Assembly: GCF_029873635.1 (NCBI RefSeq)
Contig: NC_080423.1
Coordinates: 94,097,691-94,161,690 of the forward strand
Source of the DNA: Malania oleifera
Taxonomy: Eukaryota > Streptophyta > Magnoliopsida > Santalales > Ximeniaceae
Direction: 5' to 3'
Length of the DNA stretch: 64,000 bases
Shown: in pieces, positions 1-12,700 of the stretch
How positions within the stretch are numbered: position 1 is the first letter of the stretch
Layout: every line of letters starts with the position of its first letter
Notes under the pieces: generated by a model
The model's input: the letters and a program-made list of their open reading frames with translations, nothing else
What the model was told of the DNA's origin: nothing
The model's database searches: none
Made by a program: the position numbers and the translations under genes

Positions 1-905
1 TGAAGGTTTGATTCTGGATATAACCTGGGTTCCAATGGTGGAAAATGTTTATCATATGGGGATGCCATGAAATAAGGAATAGGTTGGGCTTGAGTCTGGC
101 TAGGTAGTGGATTTTGGTAAGGAACTAGATCAGGTTCTTCTAGAGGAAGTAATCCTTCTTGATGAAGAATTTCAAGGGCTCTTTCATAGATCTATAGGGG
201 TTTAGGTTAAGGATCCAGATGTCGAATTCCTATCCATGAGCTATTTGGATCATCAGGCCTTCTGTGAGGGGGAAATGGTTTGCATGATAGTTTGGTTTCC
301 TTCTTGTGTGATATATGACAATCACAATCAGGATCACACATCGAAGGATCAACATCCCAGATAAAATGTCCTTCAATTTTGTCAGAGTAGATGGGGGATC
401 CATCTGCTTCAACACTGTTTAAGGGAATATCTTCTTCAAAAGTGATAGGCTTTATCATTAGGGATTGGAAAACTGGGGGTGTGTTGGAGGAAGCACCATC
501 TTTTGGATCAAACACAATTTTCACAGTTCCATCTGGAAGTTTCTGAAATTTCGAATCTGAAAGATGAATTGGTATAGAATGCTGGTGAAGTTGCTCATAG
601 CTAGTAATCCATTCCAAATGAATGAGCTGTTTTAATTCATCTCTGAGAATTTGCCTTGGTATCTGTAAGATTGTTGGTACTTCATCTTCTCTTTTAGTAG
701 TAATGAGAATAGTGTTGTCAGATTGTTGGTATTGAAGTTTGGAAAAAAGGTGAGGCAAACACTTCCAGCTTGAAGTGTAGTGAGGGAAGTCCCAATAGCA
801 ACATGCTCATACTGAGTATAAGTGGTGTTGAGGAGAGTAATCTTTGTTGTAACAGGAAGTCTTTTTTTGTCATGTAGAACGAGAAGAAAACAAACAACAC
901 CAAAG
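1..905 (-). mobile_element. Endogenous pararetrovirus-like (Caulimoviridae-type) fragment, broken
   Basis: A minus-strand coding remnant runs off the left edge. The clearest piece (207-758) contains the text WITSYEQLHQ, DGTVKIVFDP and HFIWDVDPSMCDPDCDC. This resembles the stretch that follows the movement-protein-like domain in polyproteins of plant pararetrovirus-like elements, recalled from memory rather than searched. Sequence just upstream on the same strand (about 760-905) also looks like the end of such a domain. No reverse transcriptase is visible inside the window. The element is a fossil and is broken. It could instead belong to an LTR element carrying a movement-protein-like module. 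Family assignment is tentative. Confidence 0.4.
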
Positions 906-994
906 TGAAGGAGAGTATAAGTTTCTCTTATCCATTGGTGTATAGGATATGAATCAGATTAAATCAATTAAATCTAATCCACAACCCCCCCAGC

Positions 995-1025
<31 letters not shown>
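995..1025. repeat. (TC)n microsatellite
   Basis: About 15 uninterrupted TC units. It sits at the boundary between the pararetrovirus-like fragment and the first LTR-like stretch, as CT-rich leaders often do in the LTRs of this window. Confidence 0.9.
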
Positions 1026-1028
<3 letters not shown>

Positions 1029-1044
1029 AATTTTTTGGCAAAAC

Positions 1045-2900
1045 TTGCACCGATTGAAGAACAAAAAATATCTCTGAGTTCCATTTTAGGCCACCAACAT
1101 TTTAATCGGAGAGATTTCGTGGTTTGGGCGTCTTAGGCACCACTCTTGGATTAAGGTAAGAGGAATAAATTATGTCAGCTATTTTAGAAATTTAATTAGT
1201 TAAAATATATGTAATTACAGGAAGGTTATATAAGATTTTCTAAATAAATTAGGCATATGAACATGATGAATTTGTTTATTATTTTGGAATATTTGGACGC
1301 AAGAATATTATATATGATTTTTTGAATGATTTAGGCATATTAAAATGGATTATTAAGCCAATTTAATTGAGAATTTGGATATTGAAATACTATATATGAT
1401 TTTTCTAAATTATTTAGACATATGGAAACGATAATTTTTTGTTATTATATATGTATTTGGGAAAAACTAAGTGAATGGGTAATCATCTCATTTTTTTTCC
1501 TAAAAATGTATATTATGGGTCAAAGTAAAATTTAGAGATAGTCATACCCTTGTTTTCAACAAAGTATATTTTTCCTAGGCAGTTTATCAAATTATGATTT
1601 AAGCAATTAAAATGTGTGGCATGAGAATAAATGGTTATAATTGTAGAAATAAACTAGTTGGAATCTTTTGTGATATTATAAAGAGAAATTGTCATTTTAG
1701 GCAGGCATGTGATTTTATGTTGAGTTATGATTATGTGCAAAGTTGAGAATTTATGCAGAAATGTAATTATGTATAGAAATGTGATTTTTATATTAAGTTA
1801 TGATACTGAAGGTTTGATATCGAGTTATGAATTTGATAGTTTGATACGATCACGTGAATGATTGGAAACTGTACATCTACCACTTACGAATATATTTAGA
1901 AACCCTTACACACAAATTATATAACCTAAATCATTCAAATTATAAAACATGAAACATATAATCATAGACCATAAATCATATAACATACAAATTATGCTTA
2001 GGACAACCAAAATTTGCAAATAAAATTACACAACGAAAACGTTCATCGGAACATATTAATGTTTGTTATGAATAGCTGATTGGGGGACGACAATATGAAA
2101 CACCTCAATCATAGTAAGTATTTGTTATAAATAGCTGGTTTGGGGGACGACGGTATGAAACACCTCAAACTCAGTGAGTGTATGTTATGAATAGATGATT
2201 CGGGGGATGGCGGTACGAAATGCCTTAAACTCGGTGAATGTATGTTATGAATACCTGGTTTGGGGGACGATGGTACGAAACACCTCAAACTCAATGAGTA
2301 TATGTTATGAATAGATGGTTTGGGGGACAATAGTACGAAACACGTCAAACTCAGCGAGTGCTTAGTATGAATAGCTTATTGGGGGACGGCGGTATGAAAC
2401 GCCTCAATCTTAGCTAGTGTATGATATGAATTGTTAGATTGGGGGACGGCGATATGAAATGTCTCAATCTTAGCTAGTGTTTGATATGAATGGCTGAATT
2501 GGGGGCAACGATATGAAACGCCTCAATCTCAGTGAGTGATTGATATGTATGGATGATTAATATGCATAGATCATGTAATTTGTAGATGTTTATGAATAAG
2601 GCTTATGAACCAAATTAAGAACTGAAAAGCAGTATGTGTTATGCAATTATATAGGTGTGAGTACAATTTATAAATACTATCTCATTTAAAGTTAATTAAG
2701 GGATGTATCATGTATATATTTAAATTATTTGCCACACACTGATAATAATTTATTCTTTCTTACTAAGAGGCGTCTCACCCTAATGATTATCTAATATTTT
2801 TCAGATGCCATATGGAGTATAATAGTGATTAGAGTAGCGAAGTGAAACGTGGGTGGGATAGAATGTTTTATTTAGAATATATCTTTATTAAATTATGTTT
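1045..2900 (+). mobile_element. Decayed LTR remnant (Ty3/gypsy-type family of this window)
   Basis: This stretch has the same order of landmarks as the better preserved LTRs further right: a leader with the 'taggcaccactc' phrase and a GTAAG near 1154, a long AT-rich middle with tandem repeats, and near 2757-2808 the block CTTACTAAG...TCTCACCC followed by TTTTCAG. No coding capacity was recognised. The ends are not sharply defined. It is a fossil, probably a solo or truncated LTR, and is old given how poorly it matches the others. Confidence 0.5.
2063..2545. repeat. Tandem repeat, about 59-60 bp unit, about 8 copies
   Basis: The unit has the form TGTTATGAATAGCTG-ATTGGGGGACG-(A/G)TATGAAA-C(A/G)CCTCAAA(C)TC-AGTGAGTGT and recurs about every 60 bases from 2063 to about 2545. 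Copies diverge by single substitutions. An apparent reading frame on the opposite strand (2109-2348) is a by-product of the unit being close to a multiple of three. It lies inside an LTR-like remnant, and similar minisatellites occupy the same relative place in other LTRs of the window. Confidence 0.85.
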
Positions 2901-2958
2901 TCGATGTATTTAGAATTTTAGGGGTGTTAATTGTGATATTGGAAATGATATTGTTATT

Positions 2959-3757
2959 GTAATAACCCCAATAATTATAGAAATTAAATAATAAAAAGGA
3001 GAGAAAAGGAAATTTCAAAGGGGGACTCAGTAGGGTCTCATCGACGAACATAGAGTGTTCATCGGCGAGCAGTCTTCTTGGGAACATAGACGTGGACACA
3101 TGTCTCGTCGACGAGATCTTACTGAGAGGGCTGATTTCAAGGCTTGAAATTCATCGATGAGGGTTATGTGTTCGTCGACGAACCTCCTTCTTGGACTCTT
3201 CGACGAGGTGTCATGACTGGTCGATGAGGTCACGTGGCCAGCCACCTATAAATATGCAAAAATCACATTTTCAGTGAGAGAACTGCATGCAAACCCTCTT
3301 TCTCTTTCTAAAATTCGTCTCCCTTACCTTCTCTCTTCAATTTCGGCTTCGATTCTTGCTGGTTTGATGATCGGAAGCAGCCACGTTACTCTTGGAAAGA
3401 TTCTCTACTATATTATTGGATCAGAATTTTGATTTGGTGCATTTAAGCACCATCTTAAAATCGGGGTAAGTTGGTTATTTTAAATTTTATAGGTTATTGG
3501 GTATTTTTGAACTAAAGAAAAGTACTAGATCAAATAATACTGAAATTTTGTTGGAAAAATATAAATTTTAGGGTGTTGAGTTGGGAACACCATAGGCGTA
3601 GGTTTGGATTAAATTGTAAGTATCTCAGTGAGACAGGTAAGAGGAATTAATTATAGTAGAGTTTTTACTAAGTTTGAACCGGTTAATTTGGAATATAATA
3701 TATATAGGTATGATGTATTTGAATAGATGATCATTTGGGAAAAATATTGACCTTTGG

Positions 3758-3815
<58 letters not shown>

Positions 3816-5279
3816 AAAAGACATTGTGTGAAAGAATACAACTTTCATAATTTTAATTGGTTGTTGTGAGTACAAAATGATGAAATATATTGTTGGATTG
3901 TGATTATGGGTTGGCTATTGATATTGGCATGTTGTGAATACTGATGGGTGATAAGTTTTGATTGGTTATAAATACTGCTATTGAGATTGTTGCTTGACAA
4001 GTATTGCGATGTGTGTATATGGGTCATTTTGTGTGGTTATTCGTGTGTATTACAATATAACGTTGGTAAGCTTGAGGAGTTCGATATATTGCTTAAATGT
4101 AATCACGATATACGTTGGCAGGCCTGAGGAGTTCATATATTGTTATTATATATTGGGGTAGAGTATTGGCAGGTTTGAAGAAGTTGTTTTACTGATATAC
4201 TACGGGTAGGTCATGGGAATTGGTACTGGTGGTTAGTAGTGCCTGTGTGGACCTGTCTTGTGTGGACCATGTGTTGATGTTTGTCCTATGTGGATCATGT
4301 GTTGATGATAGTCCTGTGTGGGCCGTGTGTTTTGTATGAATGAGAGTCCTGTGTGGACAATATGTTTACGTGGAATGTGATCTGATAAGATGAATGATAT
4401 AATAATTTAATTATATGTATATATATGGCAAGGTATAACTTTCTACCAAGAACTCGCTGAAAAAGGCGAGTGCTCTGGTTTTTGTAGTTTGATGTCAAAG
4501 TAGAGGGAAGTTACTTGTATGTGCGAATAACCTTCCCTATTCTTGGAGACTTTGTCTATATACATAGCTCGAGGGCTTACTGAGTAATTACTGAGTAAAG
4601 TGAGTGCCCTGATATTGGTATTAGAGTAAAGGAAAGCTACTTGTATGGACGGGTAATCTTTCCTATTCTCGGGTATTATTATTAAAAATAATTATGAATG
4701 TGAGTATTAAATCAGAAGCCAGTATTTATGCATATTAGATTTGAGTATGAAATCAAAGATCAATGTTGATATTAATGACGTGTTTCTTAGTTGCGGTTGA
4801 TGGTGAACGGCAAAAGAATATATATTTTGTAATATTTAAACATTCTGTCACACACTGTTATGATTTGTTCTTCCTTACTGAGATGTGTCTCACCCTAGTG
4901 AATGATCATATTTTCAGGTCCATCAAGAGATCGAGCTTAGGGCTCTGGCAAGGTCGCATTTTGAGTAATTTTGGAAAGTTTGTATAACAACTTATGTGTA
5001 GTTTATACTTTTAAGTACTGGTGTGTAATATAAACAAGTGATGACAGTTGTTTATGGGATACATCTAGGTATACAAGTAGACTCTAGTATTTGAATTTGA
5101 GGTATAATGTTTTAATTTCGCTGCATGATTGTGGTGTATGGTATTAGAAACAGCTGAATGTAACACGTGACCTCTGGGCCCCACTTGACAGATTCAAGGC
5201 ATTATAGTTATATTGAGTTAATTAGTACTCTGGTAATTTGTATTTGAGGTTTTCTGTTGTATGAAAATATTATTATAGG
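2959..5279 (+). mobile_element. LTR (solo or 5') of the Ty3/gypsy family, with PBS beside it
   Basis: It starts TGTAATAACCCC, has divergent copies of the CGTCGACGA palindrome between about 3038 and 3225, a TATA box at about 3246 (CTATAAATA), a leader ending at a GTAAG near 3468, and the block TTACTGAGATGTGTCTCACCC at about 4877. It is followed at 5280 by TGGTATCAGAG, which matches a tRNA-Met-type primer-binding site. No gag or pol follows, so only the LTR and the start of the internal region remain. It contains a (TA)n tract and short repeats built on 'GTCCTGTGTGGACC' (about 4245-4360). It is a fossil. Confidence 0.65.
3762..3813. repeat. (TA)n microsatellite
   Basis: About 26 TA units within the LTR at 2959-5279. 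The isoleucine/tyrosine-rich apparent ORF over it is spurious. Confidence 0.9.
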
Positions 5280-5293
5280 TGGTATCAGAGTAG
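5280..5293 (+). other. Primer-binding site of an LTR element
   Basis: TGGTATCAGAGTAG directly after the LTR end. TGGTATCAGAGC is the usual primer-binding site for initiator tRNA-Met in plant LTR retrotransposons. The same motif lies after the LTRs at 8262 and 29253. Confidence 0.6.
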
Positions 5294-6360
5294 TAGAATT
5301 TTTGAGTTGCACAATCATAGCCTTTGCGCGATCCTGTATGGATGCGATATTTTCAACTAAAATAGTATTTTCCAAATTTATTGCATTTAGATGGATATCA
5401 ACATCAAGAATCAATGATAAATAATTGTTGTCTTTGATAGCACGGGAAACAAATTCAACTTAGGTTTGACATCTGAATAAATTAATAATAATGAGGTAAT
5501 TTAGAAAAACAAAATGTCGAAACTGAAATAAAATTGAGATAATAATAGATATAATCTTATTTCCACCCTTTCGATGGTACTTAAATATATTTTTTGAAGA
5601 ACATTATTATTTTTTTTCTCAATTTGTACTCTTCAGAAGTGTGATTTCAATTACAATATGAAAATATGTAATAATTTACCACCTCATCTAGAGGTTAAAT
5701 GTACTACTTCATCTGAAGGATAAACATCTCATCTTTTCAGGAAGTTGATTTTAACATCTATTCAGAAGGTTAAAAATTTATCCTCTTCATGAGATAAATA
5801 TTTACCATCTTTTCTTGAGACTAGATACATAGCCTCTTTAAGAGCTTACCATCTATTCTGGAGATTGGTACTCTTTAAACTTGAAAAGACATATTCTCTT
5901 CTAGAAAATATTATATACTCTTGTCGAGTAAAAGTTATAAGAAATAAATTAAATAAGATTTAAAGAAATGCATCAGATAGTTAGAGTTTCGTACTGATAA
6001 CGTGTCTTAAAAATGTAAAAAATAAATAGAAACTAAACAAAAAATTTACGTGGTTCGGTTATACTTATTCCACGATTGGATGGTATAAAAAACTTCACTA
6101 TCTTGGGAAAAATTACAAGATGATTTGAAACTAATCTTATACAAAATATCTTTCTTTCTTTCTATCTCTCATCTTTTCTATTCATCTGCCCACTTCAAGC
6201 TATATGTGTATATATCAAAATAAGAGGAAGAGAAGGTCCTTTTATAGGATAATAGGGATAATACATTATTTATAGTGGTGAAAGATTAAGGAGTGATAGC
6301 CATTTATATTTTGCATAATAAAATTTTTTTTTGACTAATTTAAATTTAAATTTGAACTTT
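5294..6360. repeat. Non-coding stretch with degenerate short repeats
   Basis: No gene is seen. From about 5670 to 5900 a degenerate unit of roughly 35 bases ('accatcT-tTCtgGAgatT-ta') recurs six to eight times. Around 6030-6060 the phrase TTTACGTGGTTCGGTT appears, a motif I recall as common in dispersed plant repeats, so 5900-6290 may be part of another old mobile element. A short CT/TTTC run lies at 6149-6165. Confidence 0.35.
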
Positions 6361-6733
6361 ATAGACTTCATACGTTTATGAAGCTTGCATTAAAATTAAG
6401 ACATAACCGCGACAATTTTTCCGCGTAAAACATTATGACACAGTGCCAAATACCTACTAACAAATATTTTCTGCTCCTCTCTCTCACTCTCTCTCTCTCT
6501 CTCTCTCTAAAAAGCAGAAAAGCAGGGTTGGATTTGGATCCATCGCACTTTGAATCGAACCCTGCGATCTTCAGTTCAATCGTCTTTTCGAGTTTTGGCA
6601 AAAGCGAAATCAGAGAGACCAGATATACCAGATCGAAAAAGGTATCGCTGAAAAGAAGATCGAAGAAGATCCCGATCGATACGCGCACACACGCTGCACA
6701 CTGAGATCGAAGACTGTGAGGGGGAGAGGGGAA
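6361..6733 (+). promoter_or_regulatory. Proximal promoter and 5' UTR of the metacaspase gene
   Basis: The region directly upstream of the metacaspase ATG. A pyrimidine-rich patch with a (CT)n run at about 6475-6507 is typical of plant core promoters or leaders. No convincing TATA box was found. Base composition rises sharply in GC from about 6530, which marks the transcribed leader. Long apparent frames on both strands here come from the CT run. Confidence 0.5.
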
Positions 6734-9700
6734 ATGGGGAAGAAGGCAGTACTGATAGGAATCAACTACCCTGGAACCAAGGCTGAGCTGAAAGGATGCA
6801 TCAATGACGTGAAGAGGATTTACCGATGCCTCGTCCGACGCTACGGATTCTCCCCCGACGACATCACCGTCATGATCGACACCGATGACTCATACCCCCA
6901 GCCCACCGGCAAGAACATTCGCCGCGCGCTGTTGCAGCTCGTGCGATCGGCGGAGCCCGGCGACTTTCTCTTCGTTCACTACAGCGGCCACGGCACTCGC
7001 CTCCCTGCCGAGACCGGCGACGATGACGACACCGGCTACGACGAGTGCATCGTCCCCTGCGACATGAATCTCATCACTGGTGATTCTTTTTTCTCCTAAT
7101 TACTCCCTTTAGTTACTTCGCCATATCTTGTTCTTCTCCGGTTTTCAACTTTTATTTTCGATATTTGCCTTAAATTCAAAAAAATTGTTTACCGAATCAA
7201 GGCGTACCAGAGTTGATCAGATCTTATCTTGCTTTATTTTTCTATCAATCAAGCATCTGCGACTGGAATTCCAACCAAACCTCCTGGTTTTTTGGGCCAT
7301 AGGTCGCTCGAAGGAATTGACTCTGCCTGATCTATAATTGAGCATGTTTGATTTTGAAATCCCTGGGAGTTGCTTTTGTACGTTAATAGTCCGTTCGGTT
7401 GGGGTGAAGTGGGAAGAAGGGAGAATAAAATTTGGAAAGTGGAGAGGAGAAAAAAAAAAAAAAAAACTAATTTTCTTCAGAGTCTGATTTAATAATCTGC
7501 CATTGGAATTCCGACCAAGCCTACTGGTTTTTTTTTTTTGGCTGTAGGTAGCTTGAAGGAGTTGACTCTGCTTGGTCTACATATTGACCATTTCGTGGAT
7601 TTGAAATTCCTGAGAATTGTTCGATTTTAGGGAATTATCCTTTTTTATTTTAGCACTCGTTTGATCGGATAGAAGTCAGCGGAGAGAAAAAGAAAAAATG
7701 ATACCAGAGAAGGTGAAAAAGAAGATGAAGCATTATTTCATATATGGAACTACAAAAAAATGAATGTTGGTTATTTACAATAATATTCGTGAAAAGATTA
7801 TCTTTTTTAGAGTTGTCAAAAGGTGGATTAGCTCTTTTGCCTTCCATTTCTCTCGGAAGAAAACGTGACTTTCTTTTTTTTCACCTTTTTTCCCCTCTCT
7901 ACTTTATGTGAAGCATTCAACCAAACAAGAAAAGTAGTGCTCTTCTTTCCACTTCTTTTCGACTGTTATAGTATGTGACTCATATTAAGTGAAATACAGG
8001 TATGGAGAAAGTAGGAGGGTAATGCCCCTGGTACGGTACAAGACTATTTGAAGAATTTTTCTAATACCTTTGTGCGGTTAGGGTTAGTATAAATAGATAT
8101 AATGTAACTCTACTTTGATAATAGTAAAATTCAGTCACTGCTTGCTCCTGTGGATGTAGGCATTGTGTCGAATCATATTATATCCGTGTGTTTTTGTTGC
8201 TTTATCTATCTTTGTGTTTTCCCACATACTATTCATTATAATTGTTGCATGTTTCACAACAATTGGTATCAGAGCATAGGTCATGATGTCTGGGATTTCT
8301 TCTGTGAAGTTCGACATGGTCAAGTTCGACGGATCTGGAAATTTCGAATTATGACAGAGGAGAGTCAAGAATTTGTTAGTGTAGCAGGACATGGTGAAGG
8401 CGTTATACAAAAAGTAGCCGGAAGACATGGACGACATAAATTGGAAGGAAATGAAAGCGAAGGCTGTGGCAACTATCAGACTTTGTCTGATTGATGACAT
8501 GATGTATCAGGTCATGGATGAGGATTCACCGGTAACAATTTGGTTGAAATTGGAAAGTCAGTATATGTCCAAGTCGTTGACGAACAAACTTTATTTTAAG
8601 TAGAAATTGTATGGTCTTAAGATGTCAGAGGGTTCAAATCTGAACTAGCATATCAACGTGTTCAAGCAGATCATCAGTGATTTGAGTTGATGTGAAATTC
8701 GAAGACAAAGATAAGACGTTGATGTTACTGAATTCCCTACCTGCCTCTCCTACGTACGAAAGTTTGGTTACAACTCTGATGTGGGGAAAAGAAACTCTCG
8801 AATTGGAGGAGATCACAAATGTTCTATTAGGTTTTCATTAAAGGAAGAAAGCCAATAATGAAAATTTACGAGGTCAAGGGCTTGTGGTGAGGGTTAATCA
8901 GGAGCGTGGGAGAAACAATTCCCAGAGTAGGTCAAGTAACAATAAATCTCGGTCTAAATTTTAGAAGAGGAAAGAAATACAGTGTTATAAGTGCGGGAAA
9001 AAGGGACACATAAAATGAGATTGTCTAGAGAAAAAGAAAGGGAATATAGAGAATAAAGAGGGTCCATCAAAGTTTGCAAATTTAGTGGAAGAAGAAGACT
9101 TAAAGAGCGTTGATAAGGATATGCTATTTGTATTTCAGCCAGTTTAGATCATCTCACAGATTCTTGGATTCTGGGTTCAGCATGCTTCTATCACATGACA
9201 CCCAATAAAGATTAGTTTGACACCTACAGATTAGTAAATTCTGGTTCTATTCTGATGGGTAACGATGCATCATACAAAGTTGTTAGAATAGGGACATAAT
9301 TAAAATGTTTGATGTTATTGTTAGAACGTTGTGTGATGTTAGACATATAACGAATTTAAGGAAGAATCTAATTTTATTAGACACTTTAGATTGTAATGGG
9401 TTTAATTACACGTTTGTAAGTGGAGTAATGAGGGGGTGTAAAGGTGTTGTAACAATGATGTAGGGCAGAAACTAGTAGGAAATATTTATACACTGTTAGG
9501 TACCACAGTTGTAGGTGGAGTTGTAACTGTAGAGTCTGAATAAGATATTACAGTCTTGTGACACATGCAGTTAGGTCATATGCGTGAGTGTGGGATGATG
9601 GAACTTTATAAGAGAAATCTATTGAAGGGTTTCAGAACATCCTAGCTTAATTTCTGCAGGTATTGTGTTCTTGGGAAACAGATTAGGGTGCAGTTCAAGA

Positions 9701-12700
9701 CAGCCACACACAAGACAGAGGGAATTTTTGACTATGTTCATACACATGTTTGGGGGTCAGATAGTACAGTCTTGTGACATATGCAATTAGGTCATATGGG
9801 TAAGCGTGGGATGATGGAGCTTTATAAGAGAAATTTATTGAAGGGTGTCAGAACATGCTAGTTTAATTTCTGCAGGTATTGTGTTCTTGAGAAACAGATT
9901 ACGGTGTAGTTCAAGACCATGGTTTTAAATAAAGGCCGCAACTGTTACATAGCGGTTTTTTAGCTTACTGATACCATTACACACCGCAAAATTGGTGGGA
10001 AGAAAAATCATAGCCGTAGCAGCCGTTATGGACCGCAACAGTTATGTAAAGGCCGCTATGGCCGCTATGTAACCGCTATAGGATTGTTACACTAAAAAAT
10101 TATTTTATTTTTTACTTTTTCTTCTCACTTTTTCCCTCTCTTTCATATATCGTTCGATATACCTAGTGGCAAGAGGGGGAAAAGATTATAATGAAGAAGA
10201 CAATGATACAAAATTTACTATTTCTTTAAATACTAACAATAGATGCATTAATTACCAATTTGAAAATACTAACTTGTTAGGAAAATATTTTATTTTGATA
10301 ATATTAGTAATGTGATATTTATGTTCTCTATTTTTCAACTTCAACCTTCTTTCTTTTCTAGTTATTTTATATTTGTATTATTCGTATGTCTTATGTGTAT
10401 AATAGATTAATGGAGTGTATAATGTTTTTTTTATTAATTAATATAGCACACAAGAATTTATCACAGATAAGAACAATGAGAAGTATAAATATGCACACAC
10501 ACGTAATTTTTCTATCAATGGTGGTTTAAAACAAATATAAACGTGTTGCCCTTACCAAATAACTTAGTTACACTAACTAAAGGATCCAAAATACACCAAA
10601 ACTCTTTCTAAGAAGGGCTAAAAGCTTAAAACATGTAAGTACACTAATATGCACAAGGTTGTACGTGCTTCAAAAAAATTCATGGTCGTTACACTCGCTT
10701 CTCGTTATCTAATATGCGCTACTCCTACTTCTCGGTTCACCCACTACCGTTATATTACGCTACCCGCTACCGCGATTTAAAACCATGTTCAAGACAAACA
10801 CACACAAGATAGAGAGAATTTTTTACCATGTTCATACAGATGTTTGGGGGTCAGTAAGGGTAGCATCACGAGGAGGACATATGTATTTCGTGAGTTTTAT
10901 TGATGACTACTCACGAAAAGTTTGGGTGTACTTCATTCTACACAAGTCAAAAACGTCTCCCAAGTTCAAGTTGTGGAAAGTTGAAGTAGAAAATCAGACA
11001 GGAAGGAATATCAAATGCCTTAGGTCCGACAATGGTAATGAGTACACATATTCAAAGTTCAAGGAGTTGTGTGAGTAGCATGGGATTAAGAGACACTACA
11101 CAGTACGCAAGACACAACGATAGAATGATGTAGCAGAAAGGATGAATGGAACAATAGCTGAAAGAGTTTGATGTCTCAGGCTGAATGTAGGGTTTGCAAA
11201 GAATTCTGGACAGAAGCAGTGAATACGACATGTTTCTTGATTAAAGGTAGCCTAGTGCAATACTAGATGGGAAAGTAGCAGAGCAGGTGTGGATAGGTAG
11301 TGCGGTAGACTACTTTGGTTTGAGAGTATTTGAATATCCAACCCACGTGCATGTTTCTAGTGAGGAGAGATCGAAGCTTGATGCAAAGTCTAGACAATGT
11401 ATCTTTCTAGGTATCAGAAAGGGGTGAAAGACTTCAAACTCTGAGATTTGAAGGCAAACAAGGTGGTGATTAGTAGAGATGTGGTTTTTGATGAGAAAGT
11501 CATGTTGCAGTATACTCAGGAAGAAGATAAACAGATGCCAGAAAATTCCAGCAGCAATGAGCATGTGGTGTAGGTAGGGAGCTAGAGACCCATGGTAGAT
11601 AAGACAATGTTCCGAATGTAGGAAATTCTAGTTTAGGAGATGAGCAACATCACAGTATAGCTATAGACAGGCTCAGACGCACTATTAGGCTACCCACTAG
11701 GTATGATTTTGAAGATTTGGTTTCTTATGCACTCACTACTTTTCAAGAGGCAGTACACAACTAAGAAAAAAATAGATGGATGGGTGCTATGGTAGAGGAG
11801 ATGAAATCTCTACATAAGAACCAGTCATGGGAGTTGGTGGAGCTTCCAGAAAGGAAGAAAGCGATAGGATGCAAATGGGTATATAAGAAGAAAGAAGCAA
11901 TATCAGAAAAAAAGACGAAGAGAAAAGTTCAAAACTTGTCTAATAGCAAAGGGTTACTCATGGAGAAAAGGGTTGACTATGATGAAATCTTCTCCCTTAT
12001 GGTCAGACATACTTCCATCAGGGTAGTGTTGGGTTTAGTAGCACATTTTAATATGCAATTGGAGCGGATGGATGTAAAGACAACTTTTCTTCATGGTGAT
12101 TTGGAGGAGCTGATTTACATGGTACAACTAGAAGGGTTCAGTCAATCTGAATAGGAAAATTTGGTTTATAAATTGATAAAATTACTTTATGGGCTGAAGC
12201 AGTCTTCGAGGTAGTGGTACAAGCGATTTGACTCATACATGATCTAGATTGGCTATGGGAGATGTGAGCATGATTGTTGTGTATATGTGAAGAGCCTTGA
12301 TGATGATTCATTAATTTTTCTATTACTTTATGTGAATGATATATTGATTGTTGCGAAGAGTATGAGCGAGGTCAACAAGTTGAAGACTTTGTTGAGGAAA
12401 GAATTTGACATAAAGGATTTGGGTGCGACCAAGAAGATTCTTGGGATGAAGATTTGCAGGGATAGAGCTTCCAGGAAATTATGGTTATCTCAGCGTAGCT
12501 ATGTTGAGAGGGTGTGGAGAGGTTCAATATGGATAATACAAAACCAGTGAGTACACCTTTGGCGAATCATTTTAGATTGTCTACGGCTCAGTGCTCGAAG
12601 ACAAATGATGAAGCTCAAGACATGTCAAAGGTTCCATATGTGGGGTGCTTGATGTATGCTATGGTTTGTACAAGACCGGATTTGGCACTAGTTGTCAGTG

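Noticed and set aside
6368-6704. Overlapping frames on both strands upstream of the metacaspase
   Set aside because: Both are opened by the (CT)n run in the leader; neither resembles a protein, and the region is 5' UTR and promoter.
8135-8500. 114-121-aa frames on both strands at the start of the intronic copia element
   Set aside because: They cover the LTR, PBS and gag start of the retroelement and do not correspond to its gag frame.
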